DNA of 64,000 nucleotides from Corticimicrobacter sp040137905 (GTDB lineage: Bacteria; Pseudomonadota; Gammaproteobacteria; Burkholderiales; Burkholderiaceae_B). The notes under the pieces are model-generated. The model saw only the letters and a list, made by a program, of their open reading frames with translations, searched no databases and was not told the origin of the DNA. Made by a program: the position numbers and the translations under genes. Below, piece by piece: positions 8,961 through 18,158 of this stretch (positions are counted from its first letter, which is position 1; every line of letters starts with the position of its first letter). The DNA lies in NCBI RefSeq assembly GCF_040137905.1, contig NZ_JBEFDG010000044.1, positions 62,001-126,000 of the forward strand, in the 5' to 3' direction.

Positions 8961-9335
8961 ATGAAAGACCCCACCAACACCGGCCTGATTCGCATCTGGC
9001 GCGCCTGCGGCAACTCCCTCAAGGGCATGCGTGCGGCCATACGGTACGAGTCCGCATTCCGGCAGGAAGCCGCCCTGTGCCTGGTCCTGATCCCCGTGGC
9101 CTGCTGGCTGGGGCGCAACGTGGTCGAGATCATCCTGCTCGTCGGCTCCTGTCTGCTGGTGCTCGCCACCGAACTGATGAACTCGGCCGTGGAAGCCGCC
9201 ATCGATCGCATCGGGCTGGAACGCCACGAACTCTCCGGACGTGCCAAGGATCTGGGCTCGGCAGCGGTATTCGTCATGCTCGGCCTGGCATTGCTGACCT
9301 GGGGGCTGATTGCCTGGAGCCGCTTCGTGGGCTGA
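8961..9335 (+). CDS. dgkA: Diacylglycerol kinase
   Basis: A 124-residue integral membrane kinase that phosphorylates diacylglycerol to phosphatidic acid, returning lipid to phospholipid synthesis. Family features are the amphipathic N terminus, three hydrophobic segments, and the active-site stretch 'ATELMNSAVEAAIDRIG' (near residues 72-88), which corresponds to the ELLNSAIEAVVDRIG motif of E. coli DgkA. Length fits the prokaryotic family (about 120). The gene is divergent from a phosphoglycerol transferase homologue that would generate the substrate, with 122 bases between the two starts. Confidence 0.93.
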   Translation: MKDPTNTGLIRIWRACGNSLKGMRAAIRYESAFRQEAALCLVLIPVACWLGRNVVEIILLVGSCLLVLATELMNSAVEAAIDRIGLERHELSGRAKDLGSAAVFVMLGLALLTWGLIAWSRFVG

Positions 9336-9412
9336 GCGGTCCCTGCTATGGCATAATCAAAGGTTCACCCTACCCTGTAGTTTCCGGCATTTGTGCCGCG
9401 AGTGATACCGCC

Positions 9413-10816
9413 ATGGCAAGAACCCTGTACGACAAGCTCTGGGACGCCCACGTCGTCCACCAGGAACCCGATGGTACCTGTCTCCTTTATATCGACCGCC
9501 AGCTGCTGCATGAAGTGACCAGCCCGCAGGCGTTCGAGGGGCTATCCATCGCCGGCCGCAAGCCGTGGCGACTGAGCGCCAACCTGGCGGTGGCCGATCA
9601 CAATGTACCCACCCAGGGCCGTGCCGAAGGCATCAGTGATCCGGTTTCGCGCCTGCAGGTCGATACGCTCGATGCCAACTGCCGCAAGTTCGGCATCACC
9701 GAATTCGACATGAGCGACCTGCGCCAGGGTATCGTCCACGTGATCGGCCCCGAACAGGGTGCGACCCTGCCTGGCATGACCGTGGTCTGCGGCGACTCGC
9801 ACACCAGCACCCACGGTGCCGTCGGCGCACTGGCCTTTGGCATCGGTACTTCCGAGGTGGAGCACGTGCTGGCCACCCAGACGCTGCTCATGAAAAAGGC
9901 CCGCAACATGCTGGTCAAGGTCGAGGGCGAACTGCCCTTCGGCTGCTCGGCCAAGGACCTGATCCTGCATGTCATCGGCATCATCGGCACAGCCGGTGGT
10001 ACCGGCCATGCCATCGAGTTTGCCGGCAGCACCATCCGCGCCCTGTCGGTGGAAGGTCGCATGACCGTCTGTAACATGGCCATCGAAGCCGGCGCACGCT
10101 CCGGCATGGTGGCCGTCGACGACACGACCATCGACTACTTCCGCGGCCGTCCCTTTGCACCCAGCGGTGCCATGTGGGATGCTGCCGCCGTCGAGTGGCG
10201 TACCCTGCACAGCGATCCCGGCGCGCATTTCGACCGGGTGGTGGAAGTCAACGCCCGCGACATCAAACCGCAGGTCAGCTGGGGCACCTCACCCGAAATG
10301 GTCCTGCCGGTCGATGCGCGCGTACCCGATCCCGAGCAGGAAAAAGACGACGTCAAGCGCAGCGGCATCGAACGTGCCCTCGAATACATGGGCCTCACGC
10401 CCAACACGCCACTGACCGACATCCGCATCGACAAGGTATTCATCGGCTCCTGCACCAACTCGCGCATCGAGGATCTGCGGGCCGCCGCAGCCGTGGCACG
10501 CGGCCGCAAGGTCGCGGCCAATGTCCGCCAGGCCATGGTGGTGCCGGGCTCCGGTCTGGTCAAACTGCAGGCAGAGCGTGAAGGACTGGACAAGATTTTC
10601 CTGGCAGCCGGCTTCGAGTGGCGCGAACCGGGCTGTTCGATGTGCCTGGCCATGAATGCCGACCGGCTGGAGCCGGGCGAGCGCTGTGCCTCCACCTCGA
10701 ACCGCAATTTCGAAGGCCGCCAGGGCCAGGGTGGCCGCACCCACCTGGTCAGCCCCGCCATGGCGGCAGCCGCTGCCATTGCCGGTCATTTCGTCGATAT
10801 CCGCACCCTGCGCTGA
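9413..10816 (+). CDS. leuC: Isopropylmalate isomerase, large subunit
   Basis: A 467-residue aconitase-family subunit that, with LeuD, converts 2-isopropylmalate to 3-isopropylmalate in leucine synthesis. The [4Fe-4S] ligands are visible: Cys347 in 'FIGSCTNSRIEDL' and Cys408 and Cys411 in 'PGCSMCLAMN'. The N terminus (MARTLYDKLWDAHVV) matches the family; the frame is open far upstream but this ATG gives the normal length. It is followed 8 bases later by leuD and then leuB, so the genes probably form one operon. leuA is not in the window. The short gap after dgkA leaves room for its own promoter. Confidence 0.97.
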   Translation: MARTLYDKLWDAHVVHQEPDGTCLLYIDRQLLHEVTSPQAFEGLSIAGRKPWRLSANLAVADHNVPTQGRAEGISDPVSRLQVDTLDANCRKFGITEFDMSDLRQGIVHVIGPEQGATLPGMTVVCGDSHTSTHGAVGALAFGIGTSEVEHVLATQTLLMKKARNMLVKVEGELPFGCSAKDLILHVIGIIGTAGGTGHAIEFAGSTIRALSVEGRMTVCNMAIEAGARSGMVAVDDTTIDYFRGRPFAPSGAMWDAAAVEWRTLHSDPGAHFDRVVEVNARDIKPQVSWGTSPEMVLPVDARVPDPEQEKDDVKRSGIERALEYMGLTPNTPLTDIRIDKVFIGSCTNSRIEDLRAAAAVARGRKVAANVRQAMVVPGSGLVKLQAEREGLDKIFLAAGFEWREPGCSMCLAMNADRLEPGERCASTSNRNFEGRQGQGGRTHLVSPAMAAAAAIAGHFVDIRTLR

Positions 10817-10824
10817 GGTTCAAC

Positions 10825-11493
10825 ATGGAAGCATTCACCACGCACGAAGGACTGGTCGCCCCGCTGGATCGCGAGAACGTCGATACCGATCTGATCATTC
10901 CCAAGCAGTTCCTCAAGTCGATCCAGCGCACCGGCTTCGGCCCCAACCTGTTCGACGAACTGCGCTACCTGGATCATGGCGAACCGGGCATGGACAACAG
11001 CAAGCGTCCGCTCAACCCCGAGTTCGTCCTCAACCAGCCGCGCTACCAGGGTGCAACCGTTCTCCTGGCACGCCAGAACTTCGGCTGCGGCTCCAGCCGC
11101 GAACACGCGCCCTGGGCGCTGACGCAATACGGTTTCCGGGCCATCATCGCGCCGTCCTTCGCAGACATTTTCTTCAACAACAGCTTCAAGAACGGTCTGC
11201 TGCCCATCATCCTGTCCGAGCTGGAGGTGGCCCGGCTGTTCGATGAGGTCCGGGCGTTCAACGGCTACAAGCTGCGCATCGACCTGGGCGAGCAACGCAT
11301 CATCACCCCCGAGGGCCGCGCCATCGGCTTCGACGTGGATGAGTTCCGGAAATACTGCCTGCTCAACGGCTTCGACGACATCGGCCTGACCCTGCGCCAG
11401 TCCGACAAGATCCGCGCCTACGAAGCCGAGCGCCTGGCCCGCCAGCCCTGGCTCGACGCCCAGCCCATCAACATCGCGCCACAGCGCGGCTGA
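10825..11493 (+). CDS. leuD: Isopropylmalate isomerase, small subunit
   Basis: The 222-residue swivel subunit of isopropylmalate isomerase. The family patterns 'DRENVDTDLIIPKQFLKSI' (residues 14-32) and 'NFGCGSSREHAPWAL' (near residue 90) are intact. It works as a heterodimer with LeuC in the cytoplasm. It lies between leuC and leuB with short spacings (8 and 55 bases) on the same strand, as expected of a leuCDB operon. Confidence 0.97.
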   Translation: MEAFTTHEGLVAPLDRENVDTDLIIPKQFLKSIQRTGFGPNLFDELRYLDHGEPGMDNSKRPLNPEFVLNQPRYQGATVLLARQNFGCGSSREHAPWALTQYGFRAIIAPSFADIFFNNSFKNGLLPIILSELEVARLFDEVRAFNGYKLRIDLGEQRIITPEGRAIGFDVDEFRKYCLLNGFDDIGLTLRQSDKIRAYEAERLARQPWLDAQPINIAPQRG

Positions 11494-11548
11494 CCCCGAC
11501 CCGATCGCCGCCTGCGCAAGGATTTCTTTTTCATACCCAGGAAACACC

Positions 11549-12625
11549 ATGAGTCATAGAATCGCAGTCCTGCCTGGTGACGGTATCGGCCCCGAAATCG
11601 TCGCCCAGGCCGTGCGCGTGCTGCAGGCACTGGACCTGCCACTGCAACTGGAAGAAGCCCCCGTGGGCGGTGCCGCCTACGAGGCGGCCGGCCATCCGTT
11701 GCCCCCCGCCACGCTGGCGCTGGCCAAAGGGGCCGATGCCGTGCTGTTCGGTGCCGTCGGCGACTGGAAATACGACTCCCTGCCCCGCGAACTGCGTCCT
11801 GAGCAGGCCATTCTTGGCCTGCGCAAGTCGCTGGGCCTGTTTGCCAACCTGCGACCGGCCGTGCTCTATCCCGAACTGGCACATGCCTCCACGCTCAAGC
11901 CCGAAGTGGTCTCGGGCCTGGACATCCTGATCCTGCGCGAACTGACCGGCGACATCTACTTCGGCACACCCCGCGGTGTGCGCGAGGCTCCCGATGGCGC
12001 ATTCGCCGGCCAGCGCGAAGGCTTCGACACCATGCGCTACGCAGAGCCCGAGATCCGCCGCATCGCCCACATCGGCTTTCAGTCCGCCCGCAAGCGCAAC
12101 AAGCGCCTGTGCAGCGTGGACAAGGCCAATGTGCTCGAGACCTCGCAACTGTGGCGCGATATCGTCATCGACGTGGCACGCGAATACCCCGATGTCGAGT
12201 TGTCGCACATGTACGTCGACAATGCCGCCATGCAACTGGTGCGGGCACCGCGTGAATTCGACGTGATTGTCACCGGCAACCTGTTCGGCGACATCCTGTC
12301 GGATGAGGCCGCGATGCTCACCGGCTCGATCGGCATGCTGCCCTCGGCCTCGCTCAACGAGCAAGGCCAGGGCCTGTACGAACCCAGCCACGGCTCGGCA
12401 CCCGATATCGCCAACCAGGACAAGGCCAACCCGCTGGCTACCATCCTGTCGGCCGCCATGCTGCTGCGCTATTCGCTGAACCTGCCGGCCCAGGCCGACC
12501 GGATCGAGCAGGCCGTGCGCACCGTACTGGCTCAGGGATTGCGAACCGCTGATATTTATCAACCCGGTGACACCCTGGTCGGTACCCGCGCCATAGGCGA
12601 TGCAGTGATTCAGGCCCTAAAATAG
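11549..12625 (+). CDS. leuB: 3-Isopropylmalate dehydrogenase
   Basis: A 358-residue NAD-dependent decarboxylating dehydrogenase that makes 2-oxoisocaproate, the precursor of leucine. It begins MSHRIAVLPGDGIGPEI, the standard start of the isocitrate/isopropylmalate dehydrogenase family, and contains the signature 'GNLFGDILSDEAAML' near residues 244-258 with metal-binding aspartates. AGGAAAC precedes the ATG. It ends the leuCDB group; two tandem hairpins separate it from asd. Confidence 0.97.
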   Translation: MSHRIAVLPGDGIGPEIVAQAVRVLQALDLPLQLEEAPVGGAAYEAAGHPLPPATLALAKGADAVLFGAVGDWKYDSLPRELRPEQAILGLRKSLGLFANLRPAVLYPELAHASTLKPEVVSGLDILILRELTGDIYFGTPRGVREAPDGAFAGQREGFDTMRYAEPEIRRIAHIGFQSARKRNKRLCSVDKANVLETSQLWRDIVIDVAREYPDVELSHMYVDNAAMQLVRAPREFDVIVTGNLFGDILSDEAAMLTGSIGMLPSASLNEQGQGLYEPSHGSAPDIANQDKANPLATILSAAMLLRYSLNLPAQADRIEQAVRTVLAQGLRTADIYQPGDTLVGTRAIGDAVIQALK

Positions 12626-12645
12626 GCAGATCCGGCAACGACGAA

Positions 12646-12689
12646 GGCAACGGCTGCCCAGGGTGCCGTTGCCTGCGCCGCTAGGCGCA
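12646..12689. repeat. Tandem hairpins between leuB and asd
   Basis: Two perfect stem-loops in a row. The first has 9-base arms GGCAACGGC (12646-12654) and GCCGTTGCC (12665-12673). The second has arms TGCGCC (12674-12679) and GGCGCA (12684-12689). Neither is followed by a T tract on the plus strand. They may stabilise the leu mRNA end or attenuate asd expression. Confidence 0.5.
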
Positions 12690-12730
12690 GCGACACACAG
12701 GTTTCTCAACTTCGACAAGCGATATTGATT

Positions 12731-13861
12731 ATGACGCAAGCAGTGGGTCTGGTCGGCTGGCGTGGCATGGTGGGTTCTGTCCTCATGCAGCGCATGCGCG
12801 ACGAAAATGATTTCTCCCTGATCGAACCGGTCTTTTTCTCCACCAGCAATGTGGGCGGTGCTGCCCCCTCCTGGGCCGATGGCGCTCCTGCCCTGCAGGA
12901 TGCCTACGATATCGAGGCACTCAAGAAGCTGCCCATCATCGTGACGGCCCAGGGTGGCGACTACACCACTGCCGTATATGGCAAGCTGCGCGCAGCAGGC
13001 TGGACCGGTATCTGGATCGATGCGGCCAGCACACTGCGCATGAAAGACGATGCCATCATCGTGCTCGACCCTGTCAACCGTCCCGTGATCGACGCTGCGC
13101 TCGCGCGTGGCGTGCGCGATTTTGTCGGCGGCAACTGCACGGTCAGCTGCATGCTGATGGGCCTGGGCGGCCTGTTCCGCAACGGTCTGGTCGAATGGGG
13201 CACCAGCATGACCTACCAGGCCGCATCGGGCGGCGGTGCGCAACACATGCGCGAACTGCTCACCCAGTTCGGCCTGCTGTCGGGCGAAGTGGCCGGTGAA
13301 CTGGCCGATCCCGCTGCTGCCATCCTCGACATTGATCGCAAGGTCCTGGCCAGGCAGAAGGATGCCGCCCTGCCCCACGAGCATTTTGGCGTACCGCTGG
13401 CCGGCAGCCTGATCCCCTGGATCGACAAGGATCTTGACAACGGCATGTCCCGCGAAGAATGGAAGGGCGGAGCCGAAACCAACAAGATCCTCGGGCGTGG
13501 TCCGGGCTTTGACGCCCCGGCCATTCCGTTCGATGGCCTGTGCGTGCGTATCGGTGCGATGCGCTGCCACAGCCAGGCACTCACGCTGAAGCTGACCCGC
13601 GACATTCCGCTCGACGAGATCGAAGACCTGCTGCGCAACGACAACCCCTGGGCCAAGGTCGTTCCCAATACGCGCGAGGCCACCATGCAGGACCTCACAC
13701 CTGTTGCCGTAACCGGTACGCTGACCATTCCGGTCGGTCGCCTGCGCAAGCTGGCCATGGGCCCGCAATACCTGTCCGCCTTCACCGTCGGCGACCAACT
13801 GCTGTGGGGTGCAGCCGAGCCGCTGCGCCGCATGCTGCGCATCGCCCTCGGCCAGGCCTGA
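12731..13861 (+). CDS. asd: Aspartate-semialdehyde dehydrogenase
   Basis: A 376-residue NADPH-dependent enzyme that reduces aspartyl phosphate to aspartate semialdehyde, the branch point for lysine, methionine, threonine and diaminopimelate. The N terminus 'VGLVGWRGMVGSVLMQRM' is the nucleotide-binding loop of the Gram-negative type, and 'GGNCTVSCMLMGL' (near residues 134-146) carries the catalytic cysteine. Length matches the E. coli form (367). The ATG at 12731 is used; an in-frame TTG lies six bases upstream. It is followed 13 bases later by fimV, the usual Burkholderiales order. Confidence 0.96.
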   Translation: MTQAVGLVGWRGMVGSVLMQRMRDENDFSLIEPVFFSTSNVGGAAPSWADGAPALQDAYDIEALKKLPIIVTAQGGDYTTAVYGKLRAAGWTGIWIDAASTLRMKDDAIIVLDPVNRPVIDAALARGVRDFVGGNCTVSCMLMGLGGLFRNGLVEWGTSMTYQAASGGGAQHMRELLTQFGLLSGEVAGELADPAAAILDIDRKVLARQKDAALPHEHFGVPLAGSLIPWIDKDLDNGMSREEWKGGAETNKILGRGPGFDAPAIPFDGLCVRIGAMRCHSQALTLKLTRDIPLDEIEDLLRNDNPWAKVVPNTREATMQDLTPVAVTGTLTIPVGRLRKLAMGPQYLSAFTVGDQLLWGAAEPLRRMLRIALGQA

Positions 13862-13874
13862 CCCGGAGACTATC

Positions 13875-15341
13875 GTGACGACATCATCGACCCGCAGCAC
13901 CCGCCGTTTCGTTCCCACCCTGCTGGCCCTGGCGCTGGCCTCCGCCGCGCTGGTCCAGGCCACGACTGCCGAGGCGGCGCGCATCGGCCACTCGCGGGTG
14001 GTATCGCCGCAGGGCGCGCCACTGCAGGTCGATGTGTCCGTCAACGATATCCTGCCCGGCGAAGCGGCAGGCCTGCGCATCGGCATCGCGCCCGAAAGTG
14101 CCTGGCACCAGGCTGGACTGACGCCGCCGGTGGCGCTCGACAGCCTGACCCTTGCGGCAGAGCCGGGACGCAATGCCGAAAGCCGCACTGTCCATATCCG
14201 CTCGACCCAGGCACCCACCACGCAGGCGCTGGATCTGCTGCTGGAACTCGACGCCGAGAACAACCGCCAGTATGTGCAGGTCAGTGTCCTGGTACCCGAT
14301 GGTGCCCCCGTGGCACCCCGTCTCGCGACACCCGCACCGGCCACCACACCGGCCAGCCAGAATGGCCAGGGCACGGCAGGCAGCGTGCAGGTCAGGCAGG
14401 GTGATACGCTGTTCGCCATGGCTCGCCGCTACGGCCAGCCAGGTGCCAGTGAACTGCAGATGCTGGCCGCCTTCTGGCGGGCCAACCCGGATGCCTTCAT
14501 CCAGAACAACATGAACCTGCTGCGCGCAGGTTCCACGCTCCGCATTCCCGATGCGGCCGAGGCACAGGCCATTTCGGCTGCCGAAGCCACCCGTCTCTAC
14601 CGCGAGCAGGCCCAGGCCTTTGCGCAATATCGCGGCGACGTCGCCCGGGGCGTACGCGGCGGACAGGCCGCACTTGGTGGTCAGGCGGGCCAGGGCGCAC
14701 TGTCGGGTGCCTCGGTGCGCGGTGCACAATCCGCGCCCGTCGACCAGGACCGCCTGCAACTCTCGGCCGACACGGTCACGCCGCAATCGCTGGCCGCCGC
14801 ACGACAGGCACTTGAGGATGCCCGTGCCGACGCCCGCTCTGCCACCGGCGAAGCCACCCGTCAGGCGCAGGACAAGGTTGCGGAACTGGAGCGCAACATT
14901 CTCGAAATGCAGTCCCTGCTGGCCAGTCGTGGCACTGCCGATGGCAACGCCAATGCATCCGGCCAGTCTGGCAACAGCCAGACAGAATCGGCACAGGATA
15001 CGGCTGCAGCCAACAACCAGACTGCCGACACAACCAGCAGCGCATCCAGCGCCATAGGCTCGACAGCCGCCAGCACCTCGCAGGCGCTGACCGGCACGGT
15101 GGCCCCCACGCCTGCTACTCCAGGTATGCTCGGCTGGCTGCTGGACAATGTCTGGCTGGCCATCGGCATCCTGCTGGCGCTGATCGCTGCCGTGGTCCTG
15201 TGGCTGATCCGTCTCGACAGCCGTAGCCGCACGCCGGCATCGCCGTATGCGTCCGAGCAGGTTCAGAGCCAGCTCAACGACATCAATCTGGATCTCGATC
15301 CCGTACCCGGCCAGAACCGTCACGATCCATCGGCGCGCTAA
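13875..15341 (+). CDS. fimV: FimV-like LysM membrane protein (short form)
   Basis: A 488-residue inner-membrane protein. It has a signal peptide (FVPTLLALALASAALVQA), a FimV N-terminal domain ('ARIGHSRVVSPQGAPLQVDVSVNDI'), a LysM-like peptidoglycan-binding segment near residues 172-230 ('VRQGDTLFAMARRYGQ'), an alanine/glutamine-rich predicted coiled coil near 300-350, a low-complexity Ser/Thr/Ala linker, and one membrane segment near 418-443 followed by a short cytoplasmic tail. In Pseudomonas, FimV organises type IV pili and cell poles through a long acidic C-terminal domain with TPRs; that domain is absent here. The GTG start at 13875 has GGAGAC upstream. Position asd-fimV-truA is conserved in Burkholderiales. 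Confidence 0.82.
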   Translation: MTTSSTRSTRRFVPTLLALALASAALVQATTAEAARIGHSRVVSPQGAPLQVDVSVNDILPGEAAGLRIGIAPESAWHQAGLTPPVALDSLTLAAEPGRNAESRTVHIRSTQAPTTQALDLLLELDAENNRQYVQVSVLVPDGAPVAPRLATPAPATTPASQNGQGTAGSVQVRQGDTLFAMARRYGQPGASELQMLAAFWRANPDAFIQNNMNLLRAGSTLRIPDAAEAQAISAAEATRLYREQAQAFAQYRGDVARGVRGGQAALGGQAGQGALSGASVRGAQSAPVDQDRLQLSADTVTPQSLAAARQALEDARADARSATGEATRQAQDKVAELERNILEMQSLLASRGTADGNANASGQSGNSQTESAQDTAAANNQTADTTSSASSAIGSTAASTSQALTGTVAPTPATPGMLGWLLDNVWLAIGILLALIAAVVLWLIRLDSRSRTPASPYASEQVQSQLNDINLDLDPVPGQNRHDPSAR

Positions 15342-15355
15342 GGTCTGCACACAGC

Positions 15356-16156
15356 ATGCGCATCGCATTGGGTATCGCCTATGACGGCAGGCCGTGGCAA
15401 GGCTGGCAGACACAGCCTCACGGCCGCACAGTCCAGGATACCCTGCTGAGCGCACTGCAGGCTTTCGCGCACCATCCTGTCGAACTGATCTGCGCCGGCC
15501 GGACCGATACCGGCGTACATGCCGTCGGTCAGGTCGTGCACCTGGATACACCACTCGACAGGCGCATGGAATCCTGGGTACGCGGCCTCAATGCCCATCT
15601 GCCCGACAGTGTGGCCGTGCTATGGGCACAGGTTGTTGCGCCCGATTTCCATGCCCGCTTCTCGGCCCAGTCGCGTACCTATCATTATGTACTGCACCAG
15701 TCCCGGGTGCGTTCGCCGCTCTGGGCCGGCCGGGCCGGCTGGGCCTTCCGCCCGCTCGATATCGAGGCCATGCGCACAGCGGCCCAGGTGCTGCTGGGCA
15801 CACACGACTTCAGCAGCTTTCGCTCATCCCAATGCCAGGCGGCACACCCGGTGCGCACCATGCATCAGCTCGACATCGAGTCGCGCGGCGAGCGCGACCA
15901 GTGGGTCGTGCTGACGTTCCGGGCCAATGCCTTCCTGCATCACATGGTGCGCAATATCGTCGGTGCCCTGGTCCTGATCGGCCAGGGACGCCAGCAGATG
16001 GACATGGCTGAATTACTGGCCGCCCGCGACCGGACCCGCGCCGCCCCCACCTTCGCAGCCGACGGACTGTACCTGGCTGCCGCAGAATACCCCCGTGAAT
16101 TCGGCCTGCCCGAACAAGACGCAGATGCCTCGCTGCTGCCCCTGATTGGCTGCTGA
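15356..16156 (+). CDS. truA: tRNA pseudouridine(38-40) synthase
   Basis: A 266-residue enzyme that isomerises uridines 38-40 in the anticodon arm of tRNAs. The catalytic aspartate is residue 51 in 'CAGRTDTGVHAVGQV', the defining motif of the TruA family; 'FRANAFLHHMVRNIVGAL' is the C-terminal signature. Length fits. It follows fimV by 14 bases. In many relatives trpF is the next gene; here a TRAP transporter operon comes between them. Confidence 0.96.
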   Translation: MRIALGIAYDGRPWQGWQTQPHGRTVQDTLLSALQAFAHHPVELICAGRTDTGVHAVGQVVHLDTPLDRRMESWVRGLNAHLPDSVAVLWAQVVAPDFHARFSAQSRTYHYVLHQSRVRSPLWAGRAGWAFRPLDIEAMRTAAQVLLGTHDFSSFRSSQCQAAHPVRTMHQLDIESRGERDQWVVLTFRANAFLHHMVRNIVGALVLIGQGRQQMDMAELLAARDRTRAAPTFAADGLYLAAAEYPREFGLPEQDADASLLPLIGC

Positions 16157-16183
16157 AAAATACTGCAGAGCGTATCTGACTGG

Positions 16184-16201
16184 CGTTTTCTAGGGAAAAC
16201 G
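16184..16201. repeat. Small hairpin between truA and the TRAP operon
   Basis: Perfect 7-base arms CGTTTTC (16184-16190) and GAAAACG (16195-16201) around a four-base loop, in an AT-richer 137-base gap. It could be a weak terminator or an operator; no T tract follows. Confidence 0.35.
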
Positions 16202-16293
16202 ATAGCGCTGAATTTTCTCATTTTCTCCGTAGAATTACGTACGAGGCTTGCAAACACCTCGATAACAATACTTACTATTCGCGGAGATATTCC

Positions 16294-17388
16294 ATGCAAC
16301 GACGCTCGTTCCTCAAGCAGGCGGTCATCGGTGGGGCCGCCGCCGGCAGCGCCACACTCGCAGCTCCCGTATTTGCACAGGACAGTCCGGCCCTCAACTG
16401 GCGCCTGGCCTCCAGCTTTCCCCGCAGTGCCGATGCCATCTACAACGGCAGCGTCAACTTCGCCAAATACGTGGCCGAAGCCACCGATGGCAAATTCAAT
16501 ATCCGCGTCTTCCCTGCCGGCGAGATCCTGCCGGCCCTGCAGGTCCTGGACGGCGTCCAGAATGGCACCATCGAGTGCGGCCATACCGCCTCCTATTATT
16601 ACTACGGCAAGGATCCCATTCTGTGCTTCGACGGTGCCGTGCCATTCGGGCTGAACACCCGCCAGATGAATGCCTGGATGCGCCACGGCGATGGCCTGAA
16701 ACTGCTGCGCGCCGTCTTCGACAAGTACAACATCGTCAACTTCCCCTGCGGTGCCACGGGTGCGCAGATGGGCGGCTGGTTTCGCAAGGAAATCAATTCC
16801 GTCGCTGACCTGCAGGGGCTCAAGTTCCGCTCCAGCGCATTCGCCGGCGCGGTGCTCTCACGGCTCGGCGTCGTCCCGCAGCAGATCGCCGGCGGCGATA
16901 TCTACCCCGCGCTGGAAAAAGGCACCATCGATGCGGCCGAATGGATCGGTCCCTACGACGATGAAAAACTCGGCTTCAACCGGGTGGCCCCCTACTACTA
17001 CTTTCCGGGCTGGTGGGAAGGCACGCTGCAAGTCTCGCTGTACGTCAACAAGGATGCCTACGCCACGCTGCCCAAGCGCTACCAGGACATCATCAACCAG
17101 GCCACGGCCACGGCCACGCTCGACATGCTGGCCACCTACGACGCCGAGAACCCGGCCGCCCTGCGCCGCCTGATTGCCCAGGGTGCCAAGCTCAAGTCAT
17201 TCCCGCGCGACGTGATGGACGCCTGCTATCGCGAAGCGAATGCACTCTATGCGGAACTGGCGGCCAAGGACCCCGCCTTCAAGGAAATCCTCGATAACTA
17301 CACCACCTTCCGCGACGAACTGGTGCCCTGGTTCCGCGTATCGGAAGGCAGCTTCGACCAGTTCATGGCCGCCGTCACACGGCGTTGA
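16294..17388 (+). CDS. TRAP transporter substrate-binding protein
   Basis: A 364-residue periplasmic binding protein of the DctP family. The N terminus has a twin-arginine signal (QRRSFLKQAVIGGAAAGSA, cleavage after VFAQ near residue 29), so it is probably exported folded by Tat. The body has the DctP pattern, with 'GATGAQMGGWFRKEINSVAD' and 'LQGLKFRSSAFAGAVLSRLG', and resembles the TakP-type subgroup that binds 2-oxo acids, which is a tentative substrate guess. It leads a dctP-dctQ-dctM arrangement of three genes that together form a sodium-driven solute importer. GGAGATATT precedes the ATG. Confidence 0.9.
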   Translation: MQRRSFLKQAVIGGAAAGSATLAAPVFAQDSPALNWRLASSFPRSADAIYNGSVNFAKYVAEATDGKFNIRVFPAGEILPALQVLDGVQNGTIECGHTASYYYYGKDPILCFDGAVPFGLNTRQMNAWMRHGDGLKLLRAVFDKYNIVNFPCGATGAQMGGWFRKEINSVADLQGLKFRSSAFAGAVLSRLGVVPQQIAGGDIYPALEKGTIDAAEWIGPYDDEKLGFNRVAPYYYFPGWWEGTLQVSLYVNKDAYATLPKRYQDIINQATATATLDMLATYDAENPAALRRLIAQGAKLKSFPRDVMDACYREANALYAELAAKDPAFKEILDNYTTFRDELVPWFRVSEGSFDQFMAAVTRR

Positions 17389-17495
17389 GCACATCAGCTA
17401 AAATAACGCCCCTGCCTGCTGGCCGCACTGCGGCAGGCCTGGGCGCCTGAAGCTGTGGCCGCCCCGCCATCCTTCCATCCGAACGGACCCTCGCC

Positions 17496-18137
17496 ATGCA
17501 AGCCTTACTTGCCCTTTCCCGGCTGATCGACGGAATCAACCTGCGTGTCGGCCGTGCCGTCATCTGGCTGACCCTGCTCATGGCCATCGTCAGCGCATCC
17601 AATGCCGTCGTGCGCAAGACACTGCACATCAGCTCCAACGCCTGGCTGGAGCTGCAATGGTATATGTTCGGTGCCATCTTCCTGCTGGCAGCCGGCTACA
17701 CCCTGCTCAAGAATGAACACGTGCGCGTGGATGTCCTGGCCCAGCGGCTGAGCCGCCGCACCCAGATCAAGATCGAGATCTTCGGCGTCCTGTTCTTCCT
17801 GCTGCCAGCCTGCCTGCTGGTACTGTGGCTGTCGTGGCCCATGTTCATCGAATCCTTAATCAAACACGAGCAGTCATCCAACACGGGAGGCCTGATCCGC
17901 TGGCCAGTCAAACTGCTGATCCCGGTCGGTTTCCTGCTGCTGGTCCTGGCAGGCATCTCACACCTGATCAAGTGCATAGGCTACCTGCAAGGCCTGTGCG
18001 CTGATCCGTTGGCGCGCGAACAGGCCAAAACGGCAGAAGAAGCGCTGGCCGATGAAATCGCCCGCGAGGCGCTCGAGCGCGACGGCACCCCGGCCTCTTC
18101 GGCAGTCGAAGCCCAGTCGGGCCGCCCCCAGCAGTAA
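17496..18137 (+). CDS. dctQ: TRAP transporter small membrane subunit
   Basis: A 213-residue protein of the DctQ family with four hydrophobic segments (about residues 17-38, 53-73, 94-116 and 139-161) and a hydrophilic alanine/glutamate-rich C-terminal tail. It pairs with the large DctM subunit in the inner membrane. 'NAVVRKTLHISSNAWLELQWYMFGAIFLLA' matches the family core. It is 21 bases before dctM and 107 bases after the binding-protein gene, all on one strand. Confidence 0.9.
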   Translation: MQALLALSRLIDGINLRVGRAVIWLTLLMAIVSASNAVVRKTLHISSNAWLELQWYMFGAIFLLAAGYTLLKNEHVRVDVLAQRLSRRTQIKIEIFGVLFFLLPACLLVLWLSWPMFIESLIKHEQSSNTGGLIRWPVKLLIPVGFLLLVLAGISHLIKCIGYLQGLCADPLAREQAKTAEEALADEIAREALERDGTPASSAVEAQSGRPQQ

Positions 18138-18158
18138 CATCACGGGACAACGACCATC

